Shown here: positions 1 to 6,798 of the stretch, one piece after another
How positions within the stretch are numbered: the stretch's first letter is position 1
How the letters are laid out: every line of letters starts with the position of its first letter
Origin: Variovorax paradoxus
Lineage (GTDB): Bacteria; Pseudomonadota; Gammaproteobacteria; Burkholderiales; Burkholderiaceae_C
Assembly (NCBI RefSeq): GCF_018614915.1
Contig: NZ_JAGGNU010000004.1
Location: 1 to 34,021 of the forward strand
DNA: 34,021 bases
Direction of reading: 5' to 3'
Made by a program: the position numbers and the translations under genes
The notes under the pieces: model-generated
The model's database searches: none
The model's input: only the letters and a program-made list of their open reading frames with translations
What the model was told of the DNA's origin: nothing

Positions 1-1
1 G

Positions 2-349
2 GGCAGCGGGCTAGCGGCGCGCTACAGCGCAGGCGGCATCATCGATGCCACTTTAGCGACGCTGGGCCTGCGCGCCAGTACCCAGCTGGGCCACCGCACC
101 CGGCTGCGCGGCATGCTGGGCTGGCGCCATGCCTTCGGCGACACGACGCCGACCAGCACGCATGCGTTCGCGGGCAGCATTCCGTTCACGCTCGAAGGCG
201 TGCCGCTGGCGAAGAACGTGGCGGTGGTGGAAGCAGGTGTGGAGACGCAGCTGCGGCCGAACCTGAGCTTGGGCGCCTCCTACTCGGGCCAGTTCGGCAA
301 CGGGCTGGAGGACCACGGGTTCAAGGTCAATCTGAACTGGGCGTTCTGA
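2..349 (+). CDS. Autotransporter beta-barrel domain, C-terminal part (5' end outside window)
   Basis: Open reading frame 2 runs from the window edge to the stop at 347-349 and gives about 115 residues. The visible part alternates polar and hydrophobic residues in short strands, contains GLRAST and RLRGMLGWRHAFGD, and ends in LNWAF. A terminal aromatic residue is the usual signal for insertion into the outer membrane by the Bam complex. This pattern is typical of the last strands of an autotransporter beta-barrel, which anchors and exports a passenger domain. The passenger lies upstream and cannot be judged. The next gene is convergent, with 16 bases between the stop codons. An unrelated outer-membrane porin is the main alternative. 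Confidence 0.75.
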   Translation, partial: GSGLAARYSAGGIIDATLATLGLRASTQLGHRTRLRGMLGWRHAFGDTTPTSTHAFAGSIPFTLEGVPLAKNVAVVEAGVETQLRPNLSLGASYSGQFGNGLEDHGFKVNLNWAF

Positions 350-365
350 CGGGCCGCCGAATCCT

Positions 366-839
366 TCAGCCTCCCAGGCTCGGCTTGGCGATCATCAGCC
401 AGAACAGCGCGAGGAAGAGGAGGAAGGCCGGCACGCCCAGCCCGATCCACCACTTGAAGAAGGTCCAGTAGCGCGGCGGCAGCGCCGTGCCCTCGCGCGC
501 CGCGGCCGCGGCGAGGTCGCGCAGCCGGATCTGCAGCACCACCACCGGCAGCCAGCACAGGATGGCAAGCACGTACAGCACGATCGAGGTCCACAGCCAC
601 GGCGTGGCCAGCGGCAGGCCGATGCGGTGCGCCATCCAGAAGCCGGTCAGCGGCTGCAGCACGGCGGTGGTGGCGGTGAACATCCAGTCGGCGCGCACCA
701 CCATGCGCGCCACGACTGCGGTCGCGCGCACGTCGCGCGACAAGGTCGTGGCCAGCAGGTAGAAGGCCGAGCCGACGCCGGTGCCGAACAGAACGGTTGA
801 CGAGATCACGTGCAGCCACTTGACGATGAGGTAGTCCAT
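366..839 (-). CDS. DUF2269 family integral membrane protein
   Basis: The product is 157 residues with four hydrophobic segments (about 5-25, 50-75, 80-103 and 128-152) and starts MDYLIVKWLHVISS. The early Lys-Trp-Leu-His-Val pattern and the overall size fit the DUF2269 family of inner-membrane proteins, whose function is not established. I chose the ATG at 837-839 because AAGGA lies just upstream; the frame stays open far beyond it, but that extension is antisense of other genes. It is the last gene of a minus-strand operon: the SDR-DoxX gene ends only 20 bases upstream. The pairing suggests a shared membrane redox role, which is inference. Confidence 0.85.
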   Translation of the reverse strand: MDYLIVKWLHVISSTVLFGTGVGSAFYLLATTLSRDVRATAVVARMVVRADWMFTATTAVLQPLTGFWMAHRIGLPLATPWLWTSIVLYVLAILCWLPVVVLQIRLRDLAAAAAREGTALPPRYWTFFKWWIGLGVPAFLLFLALFWLMIAKPSLGG

Positions 840-859
840 GGCCTTGCCATCCTTGTGCT

Positions 860-2185
860 TCAGTGCGCGCGGCGGCGCGGGCGCGCATCCAGGGCCCACA
901 GCAGGACGATGGCGGCGCACATCGGGAGGTTCTTCGACAAGGGCCCGAAGGGATGCAGCCAGAACTCCGGCATCGCGATCGTGATGGCCGCGCTGTAGAA
1001 GCCGATCAGCACCAGCTGCAGCGGCCACAGGAAGCGCGCGCGCGCCGCGGCGGACAGCGCGACGGTGCCGATGCCCAGCGCCAGATCGAACAGCGCCGCG
1101 CCGGTCAGCAGCAGCTCGGCCCAGGCGCCGTGTGCGCCGACCTGCGCCAGGAGCGCCAGGCTCTGGCTGCGCGGATAGAGGCCGATGGAAACCACGAAGG
1201 TCCAGATCCACACCAGCGCGATGCTCCAGCGCAGCAGGGGCGCCATCCAGCCCAGCCATGCGAGCTGGCGCAAGGCGGCGGCTTCGGCAGGCGCGACGAA
1301 GCGCGCGGCTGCACGGGGCGGGCGGCCAAGCAGGGCACCGATGTCGTCGGCCGGTGCCGCATTGCCCTGCAGCAGCATGCGGGCGGAGTCCGCATCGAGA
1401 AAGCTGGACCGCCAGTGCCCCGCGAGCGAAGCCGCGCGCAGGAACAGGGCTTCGGGCATCGGCAGCACCCAGGCTTCGCGCCCGTGGCCGAGTTGCCGGC
1501 GCAGCACCGCGAGGTAGTCGCGCAGCGACAGCGGCTGCGGCCCCACGAAGGCGATGCGCCGCCTGCCGGCCGGAGGCGTGCGCACCAGGGCCACGACGCC
1601 GCTCACCAGATCGTCGAGGTGGATGGGTTGCAGCGGCTGGCGCCCGCCGCCGGGCAGCGCGAGCAGGGGCAGCACGGCCAGGCCGGCGAACAGCTTTGCG
1701 CTGGCGCCGTCGCGGCCCCACACCAGCGAAGGCTGGACGACCACCGAGGCGAGCTCCTTGCGGCCTTGCAGATGGGCATCGGCCGCCGCCTTGCTGCGGT
1801 GGTAGCCGCTTCGCGCATCCGGCGCGGCGCCGAGGGCGGAGATCTGGATCACCAGTGCGACCCCGGCCGCGCCGCAGGCGTCGAACAGGCGCGACGGGCC
1901 CTGCGCGTGCAGCGCGTCGAAGTCGCCGGGCCGCGCTTCGCGCAGGATGCCGGCCGCGTTGATCACGATGTCGCCGCGCGCGAGGTGCGGCAGCCAGAAG
2001 GCCGCATCGGGAACGGCGGCGAAGTCGGCCGCCAGCCAGCGCGTGCGCTCCTGCGGCCAAGGCGCACGCTCGCGCGCCGCATCGGGGTCGCGCGCGGTGC
2101 ACAGCAGCTGCGCGCCTTCCGCCGCCAGCGCCGCTGCCAGTGCACCGCCGAGGAAGCCAGAGGCGCCGACGATCACGATCTTCAT
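860..2185 (-). CDS. SDR/NAD-dependent epimerase fused to a DoxX-like membrane domain
   Basis: The product is 441 residues. The N-terminus begins MKIVIVGASGFLGG, a Rossmann nucleotide-binding GxxGxxG motif, followed by the extended/atypical SDR pattern to about residue 290 (HLDDLVSGVVAL near 200 is the usual NmrA/epimerase stretch). From about 310 to the end there are four hydrophobic segments of DoxX type, including IALVWIWTFVVSIGLYP and LVLIGFYSAAITIAMPEFW. A soluble NAD(P)-binding domain would therefore be tethered to the inner membrane. The substrate is unknown. A GAGG lies about nine bases before the ATG. It sits between the 169-residue membrane protein (21-base gap) and DUF2269, and the three are probably one transcript. 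Confidence 0.85.
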   Translation of the reverse strand: MKIVIVGASGFLGGALAAALAAEGAQLLCTARDPDAARERAPWPQERTRWLAADFAAVPDAAFWLPHLARGDIVINAAGILREARPGDFDALHAQGPSRLFDACGAAGVALVIQISALGAAPDARSGYHRSKAAADAHLQGRKELASVVVQPSLVWGRDGASAKLFAGLAVLPLLALPGGGRQPLQPIHLDDLVSGVVALVRTPPAGRRRIAFVGPQPLSLRDYLAVLRRQLGHGREAWVLPMPEALFLRAASLAGHWRSSFLDADSARMLLQGNAAPADDIGALLGRPPRAAARFVAPAEAAALRQLAWLGWMAPLLRWSIALVWIWTFVVSIGLYPRSQSLALLAQVGAHGAWAELLLTGAALFDLALGIGTVALSAAARARFLWPLQLVLIGFYSAAITIAMPEFWLHPFGPLSKNLPMCAAIVLLWALDARPRRRAH

Positions 2186-2206
2186 CGCGGGTTTCCTCGA
2201 CGCCGC

Positions 2207-2716
2207 TCAGCGCCGCCGGTTGGCATGCCTGCAGCCAGCGGCCAATCCCAGCGCGAAGGCTGCGTAGACCAGGGCCATCGCGCTCTTCGACAGGTGCTGC
2301 TCGAAGCCGGGCGTGAGCCGCCGCGGCGTGATCGTGTAGTCGACCGCGCAGGCCGTGGCCGCCGCCGCGCCGGCACCTGCGAGCAGGGCCGGGAGCGAGC
2401 GAGCGCCGGCGCGGTTGCCGTGGACCCCGGCATAGAGCACGGCCCAGAAGGTGGACATCCCATGGTGGATGAGGTAGCCCAGCGCCGTGTGGCGCATCGT
2501 GGGCGAGTACACGCGGAAGGCAGCGCGGTCCCACACCCAGTGGCTGGTCGCGTTGGTCGACGCGGAGTAGCTGCCGGTCTCGCGCCGGCCCACCAGCATG
2601 AGCGCGAGCGTCGAGGCCAGGCTGGCCAGCGTGCCGGCGACGAGCCCGGTGCGCAGCGCGGCCCGGCAGGGGCGGGCTGGAACATGGGTCTGTGCTGTCT
2701 CGATGTCGCGCCTCAT
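2207..2716 (-). CDS. Small polytopic membrane protein of unknown function
   Basis: The product is 169 residues and starts MRRDIETAQTHVPARP. I chose the ATG at 2714-2716 because a strong AGGAGG lies eight bases upstream; the frame extends 38 codons further without a ribosome site. Four hydrophobic segments are visible: LVAGTLASLASTLALMLVG, the region around GYLIHHGMSTFWAVLYAGVHG, an Ala-rich segment, and SAMALVYAAFALGLAAG. The HHGMSTFWAVLY stretch reminds me of YagU/DUF1440-like membrane proteins, but I cannot assign the family with confidence. It is the first gene of the operon leading to the SDR-DoxX and DUF2269 genes and is transcribed away from the hemerythrin genes. Confidence 0.7.
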   Translation of the reverse strand: MRRDIETAQTHVPARPCRAALRTGLVAGTLASLASTLALMLVGRRETGSYSASTNATSHWVWDRAAFRVYSPTMRHTALGYLIHHGMSTFWAVLYAGVHGNRAGARSLPALLAGAGAAAATACAVDYTITPRRLTPGFEQHLSKSAMALVYAAFALGLAAGCRHANRRR

Positions 2717-2799
2717 GCGTTTCGATCCTCCTGGCGTGCAGGCACAGCGTGACAGCCCTCGCATCCTTCGGTGTGCGCGCAGGAGGAGACGGCTGTAGG

Positions 2800-2825
2800 C
2801 GGCTGCCGCTCGCGAGCGGCAGCCG
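2800..2825. promoter_or_regulatory. 26-bp perfect palindrome in the divergent intergenic region
   Basis: The two 13-base arms (CGGCTGCCGCTCG and CGAGCGGCAGCCG) are exact reverse complements with no spacer. The site lies 84 bases upstream of the minus-strand membrane operon and 134 bases upstream of the first hemerythrin gene, so it could serve either direction. No T-tract follows on either strand, which argues against an intrinsic terminator. It may be a dimeric operator or a hairpin in a 5' leader. Confidence 0.6.
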
Positions 2826-2958
2826 ATCACTGACGACCGCCGTGCGACGCGAAGGCGGGCTGCCTGCCGCTAGGCGCATGCGACGCTTTCCTACGCGAGC
2901 CCGTTGCCGAACGGCGATCCTTCGCATCCCCGATCCACAACCTTCCATGGAGACCACG

Positions 2959-3453
2959 ATGCCCACGACCAAGCGCTCCGAACAGGATGCCTGCAGCCTG
3001 CTCGACACCGACCACCGCAAGGTGAAGAAGATGTTCAAGGACTACGAGGCCCTCGCCCATTCCAAGGCGGCCGGCGCCCCGGAGAAGAAACGCGAGCTCG
3101 CCAACCAGATCTGCATGGAGCTCACCGTGCATGCGCAGATCGAGGAAGAGATCTTCTATCCCGGCCTGCGCGAGGCGATCAAGGAAACCGACCTGCTCGA
3201 CGAAGCCGCGGTCGAGCATGCCAGCGCCAAGGAGCTGATCGCGCAGATCCAAGCCGCCGCCGAGCCGGACGAGATGTTCGATGCCAAGGTGACGGTGCTG
3301 GGCGAGTACATCGACCACCACGTCAAGGAAGAGCGCAACGAGATCTTCGTCAAGGCGCGCGCGGCCCATGGCCTGGACCTGATGGCGATGCGCGAGCAGC
3401 TCGAGGCACGCAAGGAAGAGCTGATGAGCGAGCTCATGGGCGAGACCGCCTGA
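2959..3453 (+). CDS. Hemerythrin HHE-domain protein (first copy)
   Basis: The product is 164 residues. Candidate di-iron ligands in the usual order are H19, H58 and E62 (in HAQIEEEIFYP), H87 in VEH, and H121 with E125 in HHVKEERNEIF. This is the HHE cation-binding pattern of cytosolic hemerythrin-like proteins that bind O2 or NO or sense oxygen and iron. I chose the ATG at 2959 rather than 2947 because GGAG at 2949-2952 is correctly spaced only for the later one. There is no membrane segment or signal peptide. A second, different hemerythrin follows 68 bases downstream across a GC hairpin. Its place in a block with a Mn catalase suggests oxidative or metal stress, which is inference. Confidence 0.9.
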   Translation: MPTTKRSEQDACSLLDTDHRKVKKMFKDYEALAHSKAAGAPEKKRELANQICMELTVHAQIEEEIFYPGLREAIKETDLLDEAAVEHASAKELIAQIQAAAEPDEMFDAKVTVLGEYIDHHVKEERNEIFVKARAAHGLDLMAMREQLEARKEELMSELMGETA

Positions 3454-3468
3454 GGCGCCAAGCGTTCC

Positions 3469-3494
3469 GGCGGCGGCCCGTCCGGGCCGCCGCC
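3469..3494 (+). terminator. Strong intercistronic hairpin without T-tract
   Basis: An 11-bp perfect GC stem (GGCGGCGGCCC with GGGCCGCCGCC) closes a GTCC loop, 15 bases after the first hemerythrin stop and 27 bases before the second hemerythrin ATG. No U-run follows, so full intrinsic termination is doubtful. It could stabilise the upstream message or reduce readthrough. Confidence 0.45.
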
Positions 3495-3521
3495 ACCTTC
3501 CATTCGCATTCGGAGATCGCG

Positions 3522-4121
3522 ATGACCAGCCTCGTCTCTCACCTGATGCCGACCGTGACCAACATGATCCGGCTCGACCATACCCACGTGATGTCCACCT
3601 TCCACCAGTACAAGGCGAGCGCCTCGTCGCGCGTGAAGTCGGGGCTGGCGAACACCATCTGCACCGCGCTCGAGATCCACGCGCAGCTGGAGGAAGAGAT
3701 CTTCTATCCGGCGGTGCGCGAAGTCGCGCCGCCCGAGCTGCTGGGCGACAGCGAGACCGAGCACCAGGAGATGCGGCGGCTCATCGACCTGCTGCGCCGC
3801 ATGCGGCCCGAGGCGATCGACTACGACAGCACGCTGATGTCGCTCATGCGCACGGTGATGCACCACGTCGCCGACGAAGAGACGGTGGTGCTGCCGGAAG
3901 CGGAGCGCCTGCTCGGCGACCGCCTCGGCGAACTCGGCACCCGGATGACCAAGCGCCGCATGCAGCTGGTGGCGCCGCGCAGCGGCGAGATCGCGCTGAA
4001 CATGGGGCGCGCCGCCTCGGGCAACGGCGCCGCGCTGTCGATCGCCGCGCTCGCCGCGGCCGGCCTGTTGATCGCGCGCGTATCCCGCAGCTCGCGCAAG
4101 GCCAAGTCGCTGCGCACCTGA
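3522..4121 (+). CDS. Hemerythrin HHE-domain protein with C-terminal membrane anchor (second copy)
   Basis: The product is 199 residues and starts MTSLVSHLMP; CGGAG at 3511-3515 supports the ATG. The HHE ligands are visible: H20, H53 and E57 in HAQLEEEIFYPAVRE, H81 in TEH, and H115 in HHVADEE. Unlike its neighbour it carries about 60 further residues, with a hydrophobic segment at about 170-186 followed by a basic tail (RVSRSSRKAKSLRT). That suggests a tail anchor in the inner membrane with the di-iron domain in the cytoplasm. The shared HAQ(I/L)EEEIFYP core shows that the two copies are homologous, though diverged. Only seven bases separate it from the ZIP transporter, so the two are likely co-transcribed. 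Confidence 0.88.
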   Translation: MTSLVSHLMPTVTNMIRLDHTHVMSTFHQYKASASSRVKSGLANTICTALEIHAQLEEEIFYPAVREVAPPELLGDSETEHQEMRRLIDLLRRMRPEAIDYDSTLMSLMRTVMHHVADEETVVLPEAERLLGDRLGELGTRMTKRRMQLVAPRSGEIALNMGRAASGNGAALSIAALAAAGLLIARVSRSSRKAKSLRT

Positions 4122-4128
4122 GCACCCC

Positions 4129-5058
4129 ATGGCCTGGCTGCCGGATTCCGGCGCCGATGTGCGGCGCCCAGTGGCTGCTGCGCCTCTGCGGGCGTGGCGG
4201 CGCGGCATCGGCATCGGCATCGCCATCGTCGTTGCCGGCGCGGCGCTGCTGGCCTGGCAGGCCTTCGAGGCGGTCGGCGGGAACGATCCGCGCCTGCGCG
4301 GCGCGCTGATCGGCGGCCTGTTCGCCGCCCTGGCCACGGCGCTGGGCACGCTGCCGGTGCTGTTGTCGCAGCAGTTCTCGCAGCGCAGCTACGACAGCAT
4401 GCTGGGCTTCGGCGCCGGCGTGATGCTGGCGGCCAGCGCGTTCTCGCTGGTCATTCCTGCCCTGGCCGCGGCCAAGGCTCAGGGCGCGGGCGGCTGGGGC
4501 GCGGGCGGCATCGTCGGCCTCGGCATCCTGCTGGGCGCCGGCATGCTGCTGGCCATCGACCGGTGGGTGCCGCACGAGCACTTCGTCAAGGGGCTCGAAG
4601 GGCCGCGGGCGCGCAGCCTCCGGCGCGTCTGGCTCTTCGTGCTGGCCATTGCCTTGCACAACCTGCCGGAAGGGCTGGCGATCGGCGTCGCCTTCGCCGG
4701 CGCCGATCCGGTGGGTGCGACCGCGCTGGCGACCGGCATCGCGATCCAGGACGTGCCCGAGGGCCTGGTGGTCGCACTGGCCTTGCGCAGCGTCGGCTAC
4801 GGCCGCCTGCTGTGCGCGGGACTGGGCGTTCTGTCGGGACTGGTCGAGCCGGCGATGTCGGTGTTCGGCGCCGCCGTCATCGCGCTGTCGGCCGCGCTGT
4901 TGCCGTGGGGCTTGGCCCTGGCGGCCGGCGCGATGCTCTTCGTCATCAGCCACGAGATCATTCCGGAGTCGCACCGCGAGGGCCATGAGGCCGCGGCGAC
5001 CATCGGGCTCGTGCTGGGCTTCGTGGTCATGATGCTGCTGGACACCGCGCTCGCCTGA
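4129..5058 (+). CDS. ZIP-family divalent metal transporter, BbZIP-like
   Basis: The product is 309 residues with about eight membrane segments. ZIP transporters bring Zn, Fe, Mn or Cd into the cytoplasm. TM4 reads ALHNLPEG and TM5 reads IQDVPEG. In this numbering the candidate metal ligands are M99, H177, N178, E181, Q207, D208, E211 and E240. As I recall the structure of Bordetella bronchiseptica BbZIP, these are the same residues at the same numbers in a protein of the same length, so close orthology is likely. The Gln-Asp in TM5 is characteristic of this branch and is not a defect. The ribosome site is weak, and translation may couple to the hemerythrin gene seven bases upstream. Neighbouring metalloenzymes suggest metal supply for them. 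Confidence 0.92.
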   Translation: MAWLPDSGADVRRPVAAAPLRAWRRGIGIGIAIVVAGAALLAWQAFEAVGGNDPRLRGALIGGLFAALATALGTLPVLLSQQFSQRSYDSMLGFGAGVMLAASAFSLVIPALAAAKAQGAGGWGAGGIVGLGILLGAGMLLAIDRWVPHEHFVKGLEGPRARSLRRVWLFVLAIALHNLPEGLAIGVAFAGADPVGATALATGIAIQDVPEGLVVALALRSVGYGRLLCAGLGVLSGLVEPAMSVFGAAVIALSAALLPWGLALAAGAMLFVISHEIIPESHREGHEAAATIGLVLGFVVMMLLDTALA

Positions 5059-5110
5059 GCGCGGCGCGCGTGCCGCGCTGCTCATCAATACGCAGCGACG
5101 CGCGCGCGTA

Positions 5111-5137
5111 GCGCCGGCCTACAAGAAGAGCCGGCGC
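5111..5137 (+). promoter_or_regulatory. Inverted repeat upstream of the manganese catalase gene
   Basis: Arms GCGCCGGC and GCCGGCGC are exact reverse complements separated by 11 bases. The site lies 91 bases before the catalase ATG in a 170-base gap after the ZIP gene. It may be an operator or a leader hairpin, and no T-tract follows it. Confidence 0.4.
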
Positions 5138-5228
5138 ATCCCGAGGAGCGTGCATCACGGGGCCATCCACATTGGCTCTTCCGCGGCCACCGTGCCTTCT
5201 TCTTCAACCTCAGTTCAAGGACCTCCCC

Positions 5229-6149
5229 ATGTTCTCTCACAACAAGCGCCTGCAGTACACCCTGCGCGTGGGCGAGACCAATCCCGGTCTCGCCAACCTC
5301 ATGCTCGAGCAATTCGGCGGCCCGCAGGGCGAGCTTGCCGCGGCCTGCCGCTACTTCACCCAGGCCATTGCCGAGGACGATCCCGGCCGCAAGGACCTGC
5401 TCTTCGACATCGCCACCGAGGAACTCAGCCACCTGGAGGTCATCGGCACCATGGTGGCCATGCTCAACAAGGGCGCCAAGGGGCAGCTGGCCGAGGCGGT
5501 GGATTCCGAGGCGGAGATCTACAAGTCGATCACCGGCGCGGGCAACGACAGCCACCTCACGCAAGTGCTCTACGGCGGCGGTCCGGCGCTGACCAATTCC
5601 GCCGGCGTGCCCTGGACCGCGGCCTACATCGACAGCATCGGCGAGCCCACGGCCGACCTGCGCTCCAACATCGCGGCGGAGGCGCGCGCCAAGATCATCT
5701 ACGAGCGGCTGATCGCGCTGACCGAGGACCCGGGCGTGAAGGAGGCGCTCGGCTTTCTGATGACGCGCGAGATCGCGCACCAGAAGTCCTTCGAGAAGGC
5801 GCTGTACGCCATTTCCCCGAACTTCCCGCCGGGCAAGCAACCCGGCATGCCGCAGTTCACCGACGTGTACTTCGACATGTCCAAGGGCGGCGAGGTGCGC
5901 GGTCCCTGGAACCAGGGCCCGGGCTGGCAATACGTGGATGCGCCCGAGCAGCAGATGGGGGTGGATGGCGGCGGCGGCGAGGCGACGCCGAGTCTGCGCG
6001 CGAACGAGCAGACCGTACTGCAGCAGATGGCGCAGCGCACCGCCTCCGACCCGGCCGGCGATCCGCAGACGGGCGCCGAGCTCGGCATGGCGGACACCGA
6101 CGTGTTGAACGCCGTGGGCGACCAGCTGGCGAAGGAGCCGAAGAAATGA
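5229..6149 (+). CDS. Manganese (non-haem) catalase
   Basis: The product is 306 residues of the ferritin-like di-manganese catalase family, which disproportionates hydrogen peroxide in the cytoplasm. Expected bridging and terminal ligands are all present: E35 (GPQGE), E65 and H68 (EELSH), E151 (IAAEARAK) and H184 (EIAH). The length and the Gly-rich C-terminal extension after about residue 235 (PEQQMGVDGGGGE) are normal for the family. I chose the ATG at 5229, where AAGGA lies seven bases upstream; an in-frame ATG at 5172 lacks a site. The stop overlaps the ATG of the DUF4142 gene (ATGA), so the two are translationally coupled. Confidence 0.95.
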   Translation: MFSHNKRLQYTLRVGETNPGLANLMLEQFGGPQGELAAACRYFTQAIAEDDPGRKDLLFDIATEELSHLEVIGTMVAMLNKGAKGQLAEAVDSEAEIYKSITGAGNDSHLTQVLYGGGPALTNSAGVPWTAAYIDSIGEPTADLRSNIAAEARAKIIYERLIALTEDPGVKEALGFLMTREIAHQKSFEKALYAISPNFPPGKQPGMPQFTDVYFDMSKGGEVRGPWNQGPGWQYVDAPEQQMGVDGGGGEATPSLRANEQTVLQQMAQRTASDPAGDPQTGAELGMADTDVLNAVGDQLAKEPKK

Positions 6150-6700
6150 ATCGGACCACACTGACGCTTGCCGCGGGGCTGATCGCCGCGCTGCTGGCGG
6201 GCGTCCAGCCGGTACGCGCCGCCGATCCGCCGGCCTCCCGCGGCTCGGCCGCTTCGAGCGCCGTCAGCGACAGCGACCGTGCCTTAATGACCAAGGCGGC
6301 GGGCGGCGGCCTCTACGAGGTGGAGGCCGCGAAGATGGCGTCGCAGAAGGCGCAGTCCGCGGAGGTCAAGCAGTTCGCGGACATGCTGGTGCAGCATCAC
6401 TCGGCCGCCAACGAGGAGCTCAAGGCGCTCGCCGCCACCAAGTCGGTCGAGCTGCCGAAGGACGCGCCGGCCGACAAGAAGAACAAGATGGCGGCGCTGG
6501 AGAAGAACAGCGGCGCCTCCTTCGACCGCGCCTTCATCCAGCAGGTCGGCGTGAGCGACCACCAGGCGGATATCAAGCTCTTCCTGATGGCCTCGCGCTC
6601 GGCCAAGGATGCGGAGGTGAAGGCTTGGGCCACCCAGACCCTGCCGACGCTGAAGGAGCACCTGGCCGCGGCGCAGAAGCTCGCCGGCAAGAAGAAATAA
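6146..6700 (+). CDS. DUF4142 family exported protein
   Basis: The product is 184 residues. Residues 1-29 form a Sec signal peptide (MNRTTLTLAAGLIAALLAG, then VRAAD). The mature part is a helical DUF4142 domain with FADMLVQHHSAANEEL and a second helix pair around VGVSDHQADIKLF. DUF4142 belongs to the ferritin-like structural group. The periplasmic function is not known, and members often sit beside catalase or stress genes. Its ATG overlaps the catalase stop by four bases. An intrinsic terminator follows 24 bases after the stop and ends the block. Confidence 0.9.
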   Translation: MNRTTLTLAAGLIAALLAGVQPVRAADPPASRGSAASSAVSDSDRALMTKAAGGGLYEVEAAKMASQKAQSAEVKQFADMLVQHHSAANEELKALAATKSVELPKDAPADKKNKMAALEKNSGASFDRAFIQQVGVSDHQADIKLFLMASRSAKDAEVKAWATQTLPTLKEHLAAAQKLAGKKK

Positions 6701-6724
6701 CTGGCGATTCCCGGCTCGTGCCTG

Positions 6725-6756
6725 GCGGCTGCGGATGTGACGCAGCCGCTTTTTTT
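6725..6756 (+). terminator. Rho-independent terminator after the DUF4142 gene
   Basis: A 9-bp perfect stem, GCGGCTGCG with CGCAGCCGC, encloses a seven-base loop and is followed directly by seven T residues (6750-6756). It is the clearest intrinsic terminator in the window and closes the catalase-DUF4142 transcript. The convergent LysR gene ends at 6799. Confidence 0.93.
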
Positions 6757-6798
6757 AGTGCCGGCGCTGCGTGCCGCATGGCCCGCATGCCGTCGCGT

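Noticed and set aside
863..2752. 629-codon plus-strand frame opposite the SDR-DoxX gene
   Set aside because: Gln/Arg/Gly-rich composition without motifs, fully antisense to a recognisable family member.
366..3038. Very long minus-strand open frame of 890 codons
   Set aside because: Only the last 157 codons (DUF2269) look like protein; the rest is Arg/Ala-rich shadow of the SDR gene, the 169-residue membrane protein and the hemerythrin region, a common result of high GC.
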